Of a stretch of 64,000 bases of DNA, positions 24,738 to 33,361 are shown in pieces. The DNA lies in contig NZ_CP084528.1 in assembly GCF_020410745.1 (NCBI RefSeq), positions 1,860,001-1,924,000 of the forward strand, written 5' to 3'. A model generated the notes under the pieces. The model had not been told where the DNA came from. It saw only the letters and a program-made list of their open reading frames with translations, and did not search any database. Every line of letters begins with the position of its first letter. The first letter of the stretch is position 1. The DNA is from Kaistella polysaccharea. Its GTDB lineage: Bacteria; Bacteroidota; Bacteroidia; Flavobacteriales; Weeksellaceae. The position numbers and the translations under genes are program-made.

Positions 24738-25289
24738 TTATTCCGTGAAATTTTGTTTAATATATTCTTCAACTTTTTGTTTGGCATAGTGGTAATTTGT
24801 TTTCAAAGTACCTACCGACATATCCAATATCTGCGACATATCTTCGTAAGGCAAATCTTCATAATATCTCATATTAAAAACAAGTTTTTGCTTATCGGGT
24901 AATGAATGTATGGCTTTCTGCAGTAAAAGTTGAATTTCATCTGCATCTGGTTGTACATTATCCGCCACCAAGTTTTGAAGATAGTTTGTTGCATCTTCAT
25001 CACTTTTCTGCATCTTTTTCATTTTGTTTAACTGCTGCAACGATTCATTCGTTGCGATTCTATAAAGCCACGTATATAATTGACTTTCTTGTTTAAACTG
25101 ATGAAAATTCTGATATGCTTTAATAAAAGTATCCTGCAAAACATCCTGAGATATATCGTGATCTACAATAAACCGCCGGATATGCCAATATAACCTGCTC
25201 TGATATGCATCCATCATCATGCGAACACCTTTTTCACGGGTTTTTTCGCTAGACATCAACTCGATAATTTCGGTCTCCTTAATCTTCAT
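24738..25289 (-). CDS. ECF-type RNA polymerase sigma factor
   Basis: 183 residues. Region 2 spans about 20-90 (QDVLQDTFIKAYQNFHQFK, LYTWLYRIATNESLQQL) and region 4 about 115-178 (LPDKQKLVFNMRYYEDLPYE, then DMSVGTLKTNYHYAKQKVEE). It should direct RNA polymerase to a small stress regulon. Downstream lie the membrane anti-sigma-like and Spy-like genes with gaps of 11 and 9 nt, giving a classic envelope-stress module. No autoregulatory promoter could be identified in the 103-nt divergent gap to the DUF2520 gene. Confidence 0.93.
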   Translation of the reverse strand: MKIKETEIIELMSSEKTREKGVRMMMDAYQSRLYWHIRRFIVDHDISQDVLQDTFIKAYQNFHQFKQESQLYTWLYRIATNESLQQLNKMKKMQKSDEDATNYLQNLVADNVQPDADEIQLLLQKAIHSLPDKQKLVFNMRYYEDLPYEDMSQILDMSVGTLKTNYHYAKQKVEEYIKQNFTE

Positions 25290-25368
25290 TGAGATGCATT
25301 CGTTGTTTGGATGAGTAATTTATTTAAAAGTTAAATAAGACTTCAATTTTTAGTCCAAACCAAAATAC

Positions 25369-25376
25369 TATCTTTG
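25369..25376 (+). promoter_or_regulatory. -7 promoter box (TATCTTTG) of the DUF2520-kdsC-maf unit
   Basis: An exact TAnnTTTG match, 16 nt before the ATG at 25393. No clear TTG is found at -33. Confidence 0.45.
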
Positions 25377-25392
25377 TTTATAATACTTTTCT

Positions 25393-26145
25393 ATGAAGAT
25401 TGTTATTTTAGGTTCGGGCAATGTGGCTTATCATCTGTGTAAAGCATTCAGTCAAAAAAATATTGCGGTAGAGCAAATATTTGGGCGAAATGAAAAAGAT
25501 TTAAGTCAGATTTCAAGCGAATTTCAAATTCCTTATTCTACTACTTCGCTGGCAGACGCAGATATATATTTAATTTGTGTAAGCGATGATTCAGTAGCGG
25601 AAATATCGAAGTTAATAAAAAAAGAGAACTGCCTGGTAGCACATACTTCCGGCTCTTTACCAAAAGAAATACTTTCTGGCAATTATAGAAAAGCAAGCTT
25701 CTATCCTTTACAAACGTTTTCTAAAGAGAAAAATTTAATGTATTCTGAAATTCCGTTTTTCATCGAAACAAATCAGAATGAAGATGAAAAAACCCTTTTT
25801 GATTTAGCAGAAAAGGTATCGCAAAAAGTGATGAGATCAAGTTACGAAAAACGAAAATACATTCACCTGACCGCTGTCTTTGCGTGTAATTTCGTTAATC
25901 ATCTGTATGCGCGCGCGAAAGAAATCTCAGATCACGAAGGAATTCCGTTCGACTATTTTATACCATTAATTAAAGAAACTACGGAAAAAATTGAGCATCT
26001 TGATCCGAAACTTGCGCAAACCGGTCCAGCTATAAGAAATGATGAGCGTGTACTGAAACTTCATGAAGAACTCATCTTTAATGAAGAACATCGCAAGATT
26101 TATAAAACTCTCAATGAATCTATAAAAAAAATGTATGAGCTATAA
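25393..26145 (+). CDS. Rossmann-fold DUF2520 family protein (putative NAD(P)-dependent reductase)
   Basis: 250 residues. The N-terminal Rossmann motif GSGNVAYHL (7-15), then DIYLICVSDDSVAEI and AHTSGSLP, places it in the F420-dependent-reductase-like/DUF2520 family. The C-terminal helical part (FVNHLYARAKEISDHEGIPF) matches the DUF2520 domain. It is probably a dehydrogenase, but the substrate is unknown. It overlaps the next gene by 11 nt. Linkage to a KdsC-type phosphatase and Maf recurs in flavobacteria (from memory), hinting at a shared operon rather than a shared pathway. Confidence 0.85.
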   Translation: MKIVILGSGNVAYHLCKAFSQKNIAVEQIFGRNEKDLSQISSEFQIPYSTTSLADADIYLICVSDDSVAEISKLIKKENCLVAHTSGSLPKEILSGNYRKASFYPLQTFSKEKNLMYSEIPFFIETNQNEDEKTLFDLAEKVSQKVMRSSYEKRKYIHLTAVFACNFVNHLYARAKEISDHEGIPFDYFIPLIKETTEKIEHLDPKLAQTGPAIRNDERVLKLHEELIFNEEHRKIYKTLNESIKKMYEL

Positions 26146-26653
26146 AGCCCGATTAAAAAATATAAAAGCCTTTGTTTTTGATGTTGATGGTGTATTTACA
26201 GATGGCAGTGTTATTCTAATGCCCGATAAAAGTATGTGCCGTGTGATGAATGTTTTGGATGGTTATGCAGTTGTCAAGGCCCGCAGACATCACTATCCTA
26301 TTTGCGTAATTACTGGTGGAGACGATCCTGCAGTAAGAAATAGAATTCATTATTTGGGAATTACAGATTACTACGCCAAGATTTCCGACAAGCTAGAGAA
26401 ATTTGAAGATTTTAAGAAAAAATACAATTTAAAAGACGAAGAAATCCTTACAATGGGTGATGATGTTCCAGATTTATCAATGATGGAAATTTCAGGAATT
26501 TCAGCCTGTCCGGAAAATGCGGTGCCCGAAATAAAATTAATGTCTGATTATATATCGCCAATTCAAGGCGGCAAAGGAGCGGTTCGAGATGTCATTGAAC
26601 AGGTGATGAAAGTTCAGGGAACGTGGCAGATAGATGACACGAAAAGCGTATAA
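26135..26653 (+). CDS. KdsC-type HAD phosphatase (3-deoxy-D-manno-octulosonate 8-phosphate phosphatase family)
   Basis: 172 residues, HAD subfamily IIIA without a cap, the KdsC/YrbI architecture. The catalytic motif is FDVDGVFTDG (D16, D18), followed by TGGDDPAVRNR (motif II) and TMGDDVPDLSMM (motif IV). KdsC makes Kdo for lipopolysaccharide inner core; related enzymes act on KDN or other nonulosonate phosphates. The overlap of 11 nt with the upstream gene suggests coupled translation. The specific substrate is inferred from subfamily only. Confidence 0.88.
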   Translation: MSYKARLKNIKAFVFDVDGVFTDGSVILMPDKSMCRVMNVLDGYAVVKARRHHYPICVITGGDDPAVRNRIHYLGITDYYAKISDKLEKFEDFKKKYNLKDEEILTMGDDVPDLSMMEISGISACPENAVPEIKLMSDYISPIQGGKGAVRDVIEQVMKVQGTWQIDDTKSV

Positions 26654-26666
26654 AAGTTTGGAAAAG

Positions 26667-27224
26667 ATGAAAATCATACTCGGCTCAAACTCTCCACGGC
26701 GTAAGGAATTGTTACAAAATTTAGGATATCCTTTTACGACGGTAAATATAGATTGTCCTGAAATTTATCCCGAAACTCTACCAATTTCAGAAATTGCCGG
26801 TTATTTATCAGAATTAAAATCTTCTGCCTATAAAACATTGAAAGAAGGCGAACTTTTAATCACCGCTGATACCATTGTTGTCTTAAAAGAAAAAGTTTTA
26901 GGAAAACCCCAAAACGAAAGTGAAGCTCAGCAAATGCTGGAAGTCTTGTCTGGAACTATACATCAGGTTTATACCGGAATTACCATTAGAACGAATTTGC
27001 AGACTATTACTGAAACTGACGTCGCAAAAGTGGAAGTCGAAAATCTAACCGCAGCGGAAATTGAGTACTATATTAAAACTTTCAAACCTTTTGATAAAGC
27101 AGGAAGTTACGGTATTCAGGAGTGGTTGGGAATGGCAAAAATCAAAAGTATTACCGGCAGTTTTTTCACAATTATGGGATTACCAACGCATTTGGTTTAT
27201 AAAATTTTAAAAGAATTAACTTAA
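26667..27224 (+). CDS. Maf family nucleoside triphosphate pyrophosphatase
   Basis: About 185 residues. The N-terminal signature GSNSPRRKELLQNLGYPF is the Maf phosphate-binding loop, with DTIVVL and GKPQNESEAQQML following, and FDKAGSYGIQEW at the C-terminal catalytic region. Maf proteins hydrolyse non-canonical nucleotides or dTTP/UTP. The start is set at 26667 (MKIILGSNSPRR), because the 11 codons upstream lie within the kdsC-like gene and are not family-like. The true start lies 14 nt after the preceding stop codon. Confidence 0.92.
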   Translation: MKIILGSNSPRRKELLQNLGYPFTTVNIDCPEIYPETLPISEIAGYLSELKSSAYKTLKEGELLITADTIVVLKEKVLGKPQNESEAQQMLEVLSGTIHQVYTGITIRTNLQTITETDVAKVEVENLTAAEIEYYIKTFKPFDKAGSYGIQEWLGMAKIKSITGSFFTIMGLPTHLVYKILKELT

Positions 27225-27316
27225 AAAAAGACCGAAAACAAAAAATCCCTTATTTTTACTTAAATATATTCAGTGTTTTTAGTAATAAAATCCTGATTTG
27301 AAAGTTATTATACATA

Positions 27317-29821
27317 ATGAGAAAAACTATACTTTTCCTTTTGGCCATCGTTGTTTTTAATTCCTGCTCATCGCGGAAAAAAACCAGCGACTCTACCTTT
27401 ATGAAAGGATTTTTCACCTACTACAATACATTATTTAACAGCAAAGACGCTTTGGAAACTGAGCTGAGAAATCGTGATAAAAGCCATCAAGATAATTTTT
27501 ATGCGCCCTATATTCAAATTCTTACGTACGAAAACCAGGCTTTAGGATCGGACGTAAACAATTTATTCGGTGATGATGACACTATGCCAGGATTTACTGG
27601 TAACAATTCTCCGGGAACACCTGGTATGCCTGGTAATTTTCAATCAAATGATGGTGGAGACAAAAGAGGTGCAACCATTCTAGAAATTTCCGAAGCGAAA
27701 GCCTTAAAAGCGATTGCCAAATATTCGGTGATGAAAAGTGGCGAAGAAAAAAATAAAAAAATATTCGACGCCCATATTTTACTTGCCCAAGCGCGAATTT
27801 ATCGGGAAAAACCTTTAGAAGCTTTGGATGCGCTTAACTATCTTTTTGCCAACATGCGCAATGATAAGCGCTTGCCTTTGGCTAGAATCTATCAGGGACT
27901 TGCTTACACGAAAATAGAAGATTACCGCCGCGCCGAAGATGTATTTGCAGATTTACAGGAAAGTAACCTCAATAAAGACTATAAAAGATTACTTAGTATT
28001 TATTATTCTGAAATGTTATTAAAGGCGGGTAAAAAGGAAGATGCCGTAAAGGAACTGGAAGAAGCCTACGTGGTAAATAAAGACAGAAAATTACGCAGTA
28101 GAATTTCTTTTCTCCGAGGTCAAATTCTCGCAGATTTAGGTAAAGATGAAGAAGCTCGCGAAAGCTTTGTTACGGCATACAAAAATGCAAACGATTTCGA
28201 GTTTGAAGTTAAATCCCAGATTGAAATCGCGAAAACCTTTAATGGAAGTGCCGACGATTTTGAGGGTGCAAGAGCATATTTAGAAAAAATAAGTAAAAAA
28301 GGAACCTATGCTTCCCGGAAAAATGAATTCTATTACGCACTCGGACTTATGGCAAATAAAGCGGGCAGAAAAGAGGATGCAAAGCAATTCTTCGCTCAAT
28401 CGTTGACAGAAAAGATTTCTGATCCGCAGGTTCGTGGATTAACCTATTACGAAATCGGGAAGGCTTATTTTCAGGACAGTGATTATCTTTCAGCGGGCGC
28501 TTTCTATGACTCTTCATTAACTGTAATGACCTACGAACCATCGAAAATTTTATTACAAGAGCAGTCGGCAAATATTAAAAATGTCTCCGCTAATTACTAT
28601 CTGGTAAAAAGAAACGACAGTATCCTTACTTTAACAAAGATGCCGCAAGCCGAAAGAATCGCCTATTTTACGAAGTATATTGACGAAATTAAAATTAAAG
28701 AACAACAGGCAGAAATCGAAGTTCGAAAAGCAGAAAGAAGCAAGGGTTTTGATACTGGCGATTATTCCGCTAATTCTGCATTTGCGGGAAACACTGGTGG
28801 TTTCCAGAACTTCGACGGTGGTAAAGGTGGATTCTATTTTGCAAATTTAGGAACTGTTGCGAAAGGAGAATCGTCTTTTAAACAAATTTGGGGCAATCGT
28901 ACTTTGAGTGATAACTGGAGAACTTCAGCACGAAGTAATTCGATAGAAGATTTAAAAAATGAAGCAATGGGACTTTCAACAGCACCAAATCCGCGGCGTT
29001 TAGAACCGACTTTTTATATCGAACAGTTGCCAACAAGTATGGAAGAAATTTCGGAGTTAAAGAAAGCGCGGGACACGGCTTCACTAGGTTTAGGACGCAT
29101 GTATGAGAGTTATTTTGGGGACACCAAACTCGCCACAAAAACCTTGTATGATGTCGTTGATAATCAGCCTGAAGAAGAAATTAAACTGCAGGCACTCTAC
29201 CAAATTTTTTCAATGAATTACGAAAAAAATCCGAGCGCAGCCGACCGTGCGAAACAAATGATTCTCACGGAATTTCCTTACACCTCGTATGCTGAATTTG
29301 TGAGAAATCCGAAAAATAAAGTTTTTTCCCAGTCCTCTGATGAAGTTGAAAAAATGTATGCGGAAGCATTCAGTTTATATGAGCAGGAAAAGTTTGAGGA
29401 AAGTAAAGCTATAATTCAAACTGCTTTATTGAAATTTCCAAAAGATGCATTGGTTCCGAAGTTTACGCTTTTAAACGCTTTTAATACTGGAAAAACAGCC
29501 GGCAAGGAAGTTATGATTATACAATTGGAACAAATTGCACTGAATTATTCCCTTACGCCTGAAGGTGGAAAAGCTACTGAAATGTTGAAATACCTGGAAA
29601 GTGATCTGCAATTTGAAAAAACAGACAGCGAAGGAAATGTTATTGATCCTCCACGCACCCAAAATCCTGTACAAAATATAGAACCCGTTCCAAAAACGGC
29701 TAAAGATTCGAACAATGAAGAACTACCAAAAAGTACAGAGCCGCAGGATAGTCAAAAACAAGAACCAAATTCGAAGAATTTACCGCCAAATAGGAAAATA
29801 GAGGAAACAAAATTGAAGTAA
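27317..29821 (+). CDS. sprE: Type IX secretion / gliding lipoprotein SprE (PorW-like)
   Basis: 834 residues. The lipoprotein signal ends in FNSC (C17). The segment after it, FMKGFFTYYNTLFNSKDALE, is the conserved SprE/PorW N-terminal motif. Many TPR-like helix pairs follow (about 130-430 and 580-730), then a Pro/Lys/Gln/Glu-rich tail (about 770-834). SprE/PorW links type IX secretion components in the periplasm and is needed for gliding and chitinase or adhesin export in Flavobacterium. It follows maf after about 90 nt and likely has its own promoter. A Gly/Pro/Met-rich insertion lies near residues 92-120. Confidence 0.87.
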   Translation: MRKTILFLLAIVVFNSCSSRKKTSDSTFMKGFFTYYNTLFNSKDALETELRNRDKSHQDNFYAPYIQILTYENQALGSDVNNLFGDDDTMPGFTGNNSPGTPGMPGNFQSNDGGDKRGATILEISEAKALKAIAKYSVMKSGEEKNKKIFDAHILLAQARIYREKPLEALDALNYLFANMRNDKRLPLARIYQGLAYTKIEDYRRAEDVFADLQESNLNKDYKRLLSIYYSEMLLKAGKKEDAVKELEEAYVVNKDRKLRSRISFLRGQILADLGKDEEARESFVTAYKNANDFEFEVKSQIEIAKTFNGSADDFEGARAYLEKISKKGTYASRKNEFYYALGLMANKAGRKEDAKQFFAQSLTEKISDPQVRGLTYYEIGKAYFQDSDYLSAGAFYDSSLTVMTYEPSKILLQEQSANIKNVSANYYLVKRNDSILTLTKMPQAERIAYFTKYIDEIKIKEQQAEIEVRKAERSKGFDTGDYSANSAFAGNTGGFQNFDGGKGGFYFANLGTVAKGESSFKQIWGNRTLSDNWRTSARSNSIEDLKNEAMGLSTAPNPRRLEPTFYIEQLPTSMEEISELKKARDTASLGLGRMYESYFGDTKLATKTLYDVVDNQPEEEIKLQALYQIFSMNYEKNPSAADRAKQMILTEFPYTSYAEFVRNPKNKVFSQSSDEVEKMYAEAFSLYEQEKFEESKAIIQTALLKFPKDALVPKFTLLNAFNTGKTAGKEVMIIQLEQIALNYSLTPEGGKATEMLKYLESDLQFEKTDSEGNVIDPPRTQNPVQNIEPVPKTAKDSNNEELPKSTEPQDSQKQEPNSKNLPPNRKIEETKLK

Positions 29822-29849
29822 AAAGTGAAGATTAACCTTCGCTTTTTTT
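29821..29849. terminator. Terminator at the sprE/tsaB convergent junction
   Basis: AAAAGTGAAG pairs with CTTCGCTTTT (one wobble) followed by seven T on the plus strand. The stem overlaps the tsaB stop codon, so it mainly serves sprE. Confidence 0.7.
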
Positions 29850-30512
29850 CTTTTTTACGCCTTGAAACTCTTTTAAATAAAAAGGTTCGAAATAGGCAAC
29901 ATCTTCAAATTCTTTTTGTTTAAATTTTTCGACCGCTTTCTTTATTAAGTATTTTGCGCTGGGAAAAACATCTGCTTTAAAGACGGCGTCGGTACTTTGT
30001 AAGATATCCTGAGCTTTATTTGAACCATCACCTACAAAAAGAATTTTTTTACCGGGATACTCGTTAAAAGATTGGTCATCTAATATTTTAGCTTCTGTCT
30101 CCACAAGCAGATTTCCAGAAGTACCATCAAAAACTGCAGCGTACACTTCCATTCTCCGTGCATCGATTAAGGGAATTATGAGATCATATCCTTCATTTAA
30201 AAAGGGTTCGATCATCGTTTCCAAGGAATTGGTCGCGATAAGCGGAACATTTAGCCCATAACAAAATCCTTTCGCCGAAGATGATCCAATCCGCAAACCC
30301 GTGTAAGATCCGGGACCTTTTCCAAGTGAGATAGCATCGATATCTTCTAAAGTAAGTTTCGCACCTTCTAAAACCCACTGTACAAAAACGTGTAGACTTT
30401 CGGACTGCTTGTAATTTTCAGAAACTTCTTCGCAGAGAGAAATCAAGTGCTCACCATCAGAGATAGCGACGGAACAATTTCGGGAAGAAGTTTCAAGATG
30501 GAGAATTTTCAT
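29832..30512 (-). CDS. tsaB: tRNA t6A37 biosynthesis protein TsaB
   Basis: 226 residues of the ASKHA-fold TsaB family: MKILHLETSSRNCSVAI at the start and the hallmark GKGPGSYTGLRIGSSSAKGF (about residues 64-83). TsaB dimerises with TsaD to install threonylcarbamoyl on A37 of ANN-decoding tRNAs. A basic tail ends in KKKKSEG. It follows the SDR gene by about 30 nt on the same strand and could belong to the yraN-SDR-tsaB transcript. Confidence 0.92.
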   Translation of the reverse strand: MKILHLETSSRNCSVAISDGEHLISLCEEVSENYKQSESLHVFVQWVLEGAKLTLEDIDAISLGKGPGSYTGLRIGSSSAKGFCYGLNVPLIATNSLETMIEPFLNEGYDLIIPLIDARRMEVYAAVFDGTSGNLLVETEAKILDDQSFNEYPGKKILFVGDGSNKAQDILQSTDAVFKADVFPSAKYLIKKAVEKFKQKEFEDVAYFEPFYLKEFQGVKKKKSEG

Positions 30513-30543
30513 GTTTTAATAATAATAAGACATAATACGGTAC

Positions 30544-31293
30544 CTATTTTCTGTGAATTGTTCTGGGTTCACTTTGGGCTGCGGGAAATATCGTTAGATC
30601 AGAAATACTCACATGTTTTGGAGCATTTATACAATAAGCGATTGCATCAGCAATATCGATCGCTTTTAAAGCTTCGTAACCCTGATAAACAGTTTTAGCT
30701 CTCTCTTCATCACCTTTAAAACGCACGGAAGAAAAGTCTGTCTCCACCGCACCAGGCTGAATATTGGTGATTTTAATACCATGTTCAGTAAGTTCAAGGC
30801 GCATACCTTCTGATATGACATCTACTGCTTTTTTCGAGGCACAATAGACTACTCCATTCGCATAAGTCTGTCGTGCAGCAACGGAGGAAATATTTACAAT
30901 ATGGCCTGTCTGCCTTTTTATCATTCCAGGAATAATCATTTTCGAAACATATAAAAGCCCTTTTACATTTCCATCGATCATTGCGTCCCAGTCATCGGTA
31001 TTTCCGTCTGCCAACGAATCTAGGCCGTGGGCATTTCCGGCGTTATTGACCAGAACATCAATAGCTTTCCAATCTTCGGGCAATGCTTCAAATGCAGCTC
31101 TTACTTCTCGTAAATGACGCTGATCAAAGTTTAAACTAAAAACTTCGGTAATCTGTGATAATGCAGATTTTAATCGGTCTAAAACTTCTGTTCTACGACC
31201 ACAAAGTATTAGTCTATAATTTTGCTTTGCCAGCAATTCTGCTGTTGCTTTCCCAATGCCAGAGGTGGCACCGGTAATTAACGCTGTTTTCAT
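30544..31293 (-). CDS. Short-chain dehydrogenase/reductase (YdfG-like)
   Basis: 249 residues with all classical SDR elements: TGATSGIGKA cofactor loop (8-17), NNAG, the catalytic Ser in NISSVAA and the YCASK motif. IQPGAVETDFSS after the active site resembles YdfG-type 3-hydroxy acid (serine/3-hydroxyisobutyrate) dehydrogenases. GRRTEVLDRL with Arg pairs after strand 2 favours NADP. The substrate is not certain. It is encoded between yraN and tsaB on the same strand. Confidence 0.88.
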   Translation of the reverse strand: MKTALITGATSGIGKATAELLAKQNYRLILCGRRTEVLDRLKSALSQITEVFSLNFDQRHLREVRAAFEALPEDWKAIDVLVNNAGNAHGLDSLADGNTDDWDAMIDGNVKGLLYVSKMIIPGMIKRQTGHIVNISSVAARQTYANGVVYCASKKAVDVISEGMRLELTEHGIKITNIQPGAVETDFSSVRFKGDEERAKTVYQGYEALKAIDIADAIAYCINAPKHVSISDLTIFPAAQSEPRTIHRK

Positions 31294-31309
31294 TTGAATT
31301 ATTTATATA

Positions 31310-31681
31310 TTAATTAGCATCAAAACTCTGAAATGCATCTTCTAAATGAGTAATTTTTAATTTCCCTCTTTGGTCCGGGAGAACGCTGATGATATCAAAA
31401 CGTACTTCCTGCGGGAAATCATTTTGTTTCATATATTGATCCGCCGCTAATACAAGTGATTTTATTTTCGTTTTGGTGACTGCTTCTTCAGGTGCAATAA
31501 AAAGATCAGTTCCACGGGCTTTAACTTCTACAATAATAATCTGGTTCATAAAAAAAGCAATAATATCAATTTCTGCCCGCTGATATCTGTAATTTCTACA
31601 AAGAATTTTATACCCTTTTTCCTCTAAAAAAGAGGTGGCCAATTGCTCTGCAAGATTCCCGAAATCGTTGTGCTCTGCCAT
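31310..31681 (-). CDS. YraN family (UPF0102) endonuclease-like protein
   Basis: 123 residues of the restriction-endonuclease-like fold: LAEQLATSFLEEKGYKILCRN, then AEIDIIAFF and IIVEVKARG, which gives the PD-(D/E)xK-like D...ExK pattern. YraN proteins are linked to recombination or DNA processing; no reaction has been shown for most. It lies 10 nt after the LD-carboxypeptidase gene in the same operon-like run. Confidence 0.9.
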   Translation of the reverse strand: MAEHNDFGNLAEQLATSFLEEKGYKILCRNYRYQRAEIDIIAFFMNQIIIVEVKARGTDLFIAPEEAVTKTKIKSLVLAADQYMKQNDFPQEVRFDIISVLPDQRGKLKITHLEDAFQSFDAN

Positions 31682-31691
31682 GAAATATCTT

Positions 31692-32621
31692 TTAAAACTG
31701 TACGCTCACTTTATCCGAAATTTTAATTTTTACTTGTGCTCCTATTAACAAGGGTCGGTTATCAAAAATATGACCATTCGGAAATGCAAATATCGTCGGA
31801 AAATTATATTTCTTTATCCTTTCAGCGATAATCTCGTAAGAAAAATCATCAAAACTGTTCTCATAATTTTTATTATCGATTTCCTCGCCCATGTTGATCA
31901 TTCCGCCAATAATTAAACCTTTAATTTTCCGAAAGACTCCCGCAAGTTCTAGGCTCATTAGCATACGATCCAGCGCATAATATTTTTCTCCGATATCTTC
32001 AATAAAAAGAATGCTATTCTTGAACTTAAATGAGTAAGGCGTCCCTAATAAAGCGTAGATTAATGCTAAATTTCCGCCGATTAATTGGCCTTCTGCACTT
32101 CCTGATTTATTTAAGGGATGTTTATCAATTTTATACAGCGGTTTTGCTCCCTGCATCATGTCGAAAATCAAATCATAACTATCCCCAGAAACGCCAAAAC
32201 TTGATGTTTTAATGGTCTGCCCATGAATCGAGGCAACATTATTTTTACAAAGAAAACTTTGGATGGCGGTGTTATCGGAATATCCAACGTACCATTTTGG
32301 GTTTTTCTTAAATTTAGAAAGTTGCAGGTGCCTCAGTAAATGCTGACATCCGTATCCACCTCGAGAGGCCCATACCGCTGTAATTTCCTCGTCATTAAAT
32401 GCCCAGTTAAGATCAGATATTCGTTCTTTTTCGGTACCAGCGTAATTGTAACCGTGGTTATATCTTGTATAAAGGTTTTTCCCTACAATCGGCTCAAAGC
32501 CTTTTTTTCGAATTAGAGCAATCCCCTTCTCCAGCTGGTTTTCTGTGACCATTCCTGCAGGTGATACGATTGCAATTTTATCTCCTTTTTTAAGGGCTTT
32601 AGGAAAAATAATACTGTTCAT
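31692..32621 (-). CDS. LD-carboxypeptidase (peptidase S66 family)
   Basis: 309 residues. The nucleophile motif is VGYSDNTA, and the oxyanion region is ASRGGYGCQHLLRHL. The C-terminal Glu/His dyad of S66 enzymes is plausible at FIEDIGE and FPNGHIFDN. LdcA-like enzymes cut the terminal D-Ala from tetrapeptides released from peptidoglycan during recycling and act in the cytoplasm. The start overlaps the stop of the LysE-like gene by one base (TAATG), so the two are translationally coupled. Confidence 0.92.
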   Translation of the reverse strand: MNSIIFPKALKKGDKIAIVSPAGMVTENQLEKGIALIRKKGFEPIVGKNLYTRYNHGYNYAGTEKERISDLNWAFNDEEITAVWASRGGYGCQHLLRHLQLSKFKKNPKWYVGYSDNTAIQSFLCKNNVASIHGQTIKTSSFGVSGDSYDLIFDMMQGAKPLYKIDKHPLNKSGSAEGQLIGGNLALIYALLGTPYSFKFKNSILFIEDIGEKYYALDRMLMSLELAGVFRKIKGLIIGGMINMGEEIDNKNYENSFDDFSYEIIAERIKKYNFPTIFAFPNGHIFDNRPLLIGAQVKIKISDKVSVQF

Positions 32622-33301
32622 TACCGTATATGCTTTTTTTCGATTCGCTCCGCTTCTTCTAATTTTTTATCAAAGGAATTAAACTTTTTAAAACTTTGTA
32701 AGAAAATAAATATACTGAAAGCAACTAAAACAAATCCGACCATTCTGCGAATTTTATTAGCCAAATGCTGGGTTAATTTATCATGGAAAATTTTTGCTAA
32801 GTATATTTTGAAAAAATCAATAAATAAATAAGTTCCCACTACGAGGCCCATATATAATAGAAAATCTTCAGTCTCGGGATAGGCATTTCTTACAGAAATT
32901 ACCGTAACCAACCAAAATAATACAACACCGATATTTAAAATATTAAAGAAAAATCCATTTAAAAATGTTTTAAAATAGTTTTGATTGATGAGTTTTTCTT
33001 CGCCGGCCAGGTGCATTTTTGTTTTGGAAACGATCATAAACAACGCATAAATAAAGACGATAAACGCCGTTATTCTGTAAAATCCAGGATGTTTATCAAT
33101 GATTTCAACCAAATCTCCACTTGCAAAATAGGAGGCCACAATACAAATAATATCCGCCAAGACAACACCTAAATCTAAAGTAAATGCATGCTTTGGACCA
33201 CGCGAGAAGCTGGTTTCAATAAGGAGGAAGAAAATCGGACCGATAAAAACCAGACTGAGCATAATTCCTAAACCGACAGCTGAAAGGATTAGTTCTAACA
33301 T
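32621..33301 (-). CDS. LysE-family-like membrane exporter
   Basis: 226 residues with about six transmembrane helices. The start MLELILSAVGLGIMLSLVFI and the following GPIFFLLIETSFSRGPKHAF fit the LysE/RhtB fold, whose conserved first segment has a GP motif before the first loop. Members export amino acids or other small molecules. The C-terminus is charged (EEAERIEKKH). It is coupled by one-base overlap to the LD-carboxypeptidase, so export of cell-wall-derived amino acids is conceivable but not shown. Confidence 0.8.
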   Translation of the reverse strand: MLELILSAVGLGIMLSLVFIGPIFFLLIETSFSRGPKHAFTLDLGVVLADIICIVASYFASGDLVEIIDKHPGFYRITAFIVFIYALFMIVSKTKMHLAGEEKLINQNYFKTFLNGFFFNILNIGVVLFWLVTVISVRNAYPETEDFLLYMGLVVGTYLFIDFFKIYLAKIFHDKLTQHLANKIRRMVGFVLVAFSIFIFLQSFKKFNSFDKKLEEAERIEKKHIR

Positions 33302-33361
33302 TAATTTTTATTTAGAAAACAATCTTATTTTCTAAGGAAATTTAAAAGTGAAGTCCTGTAC

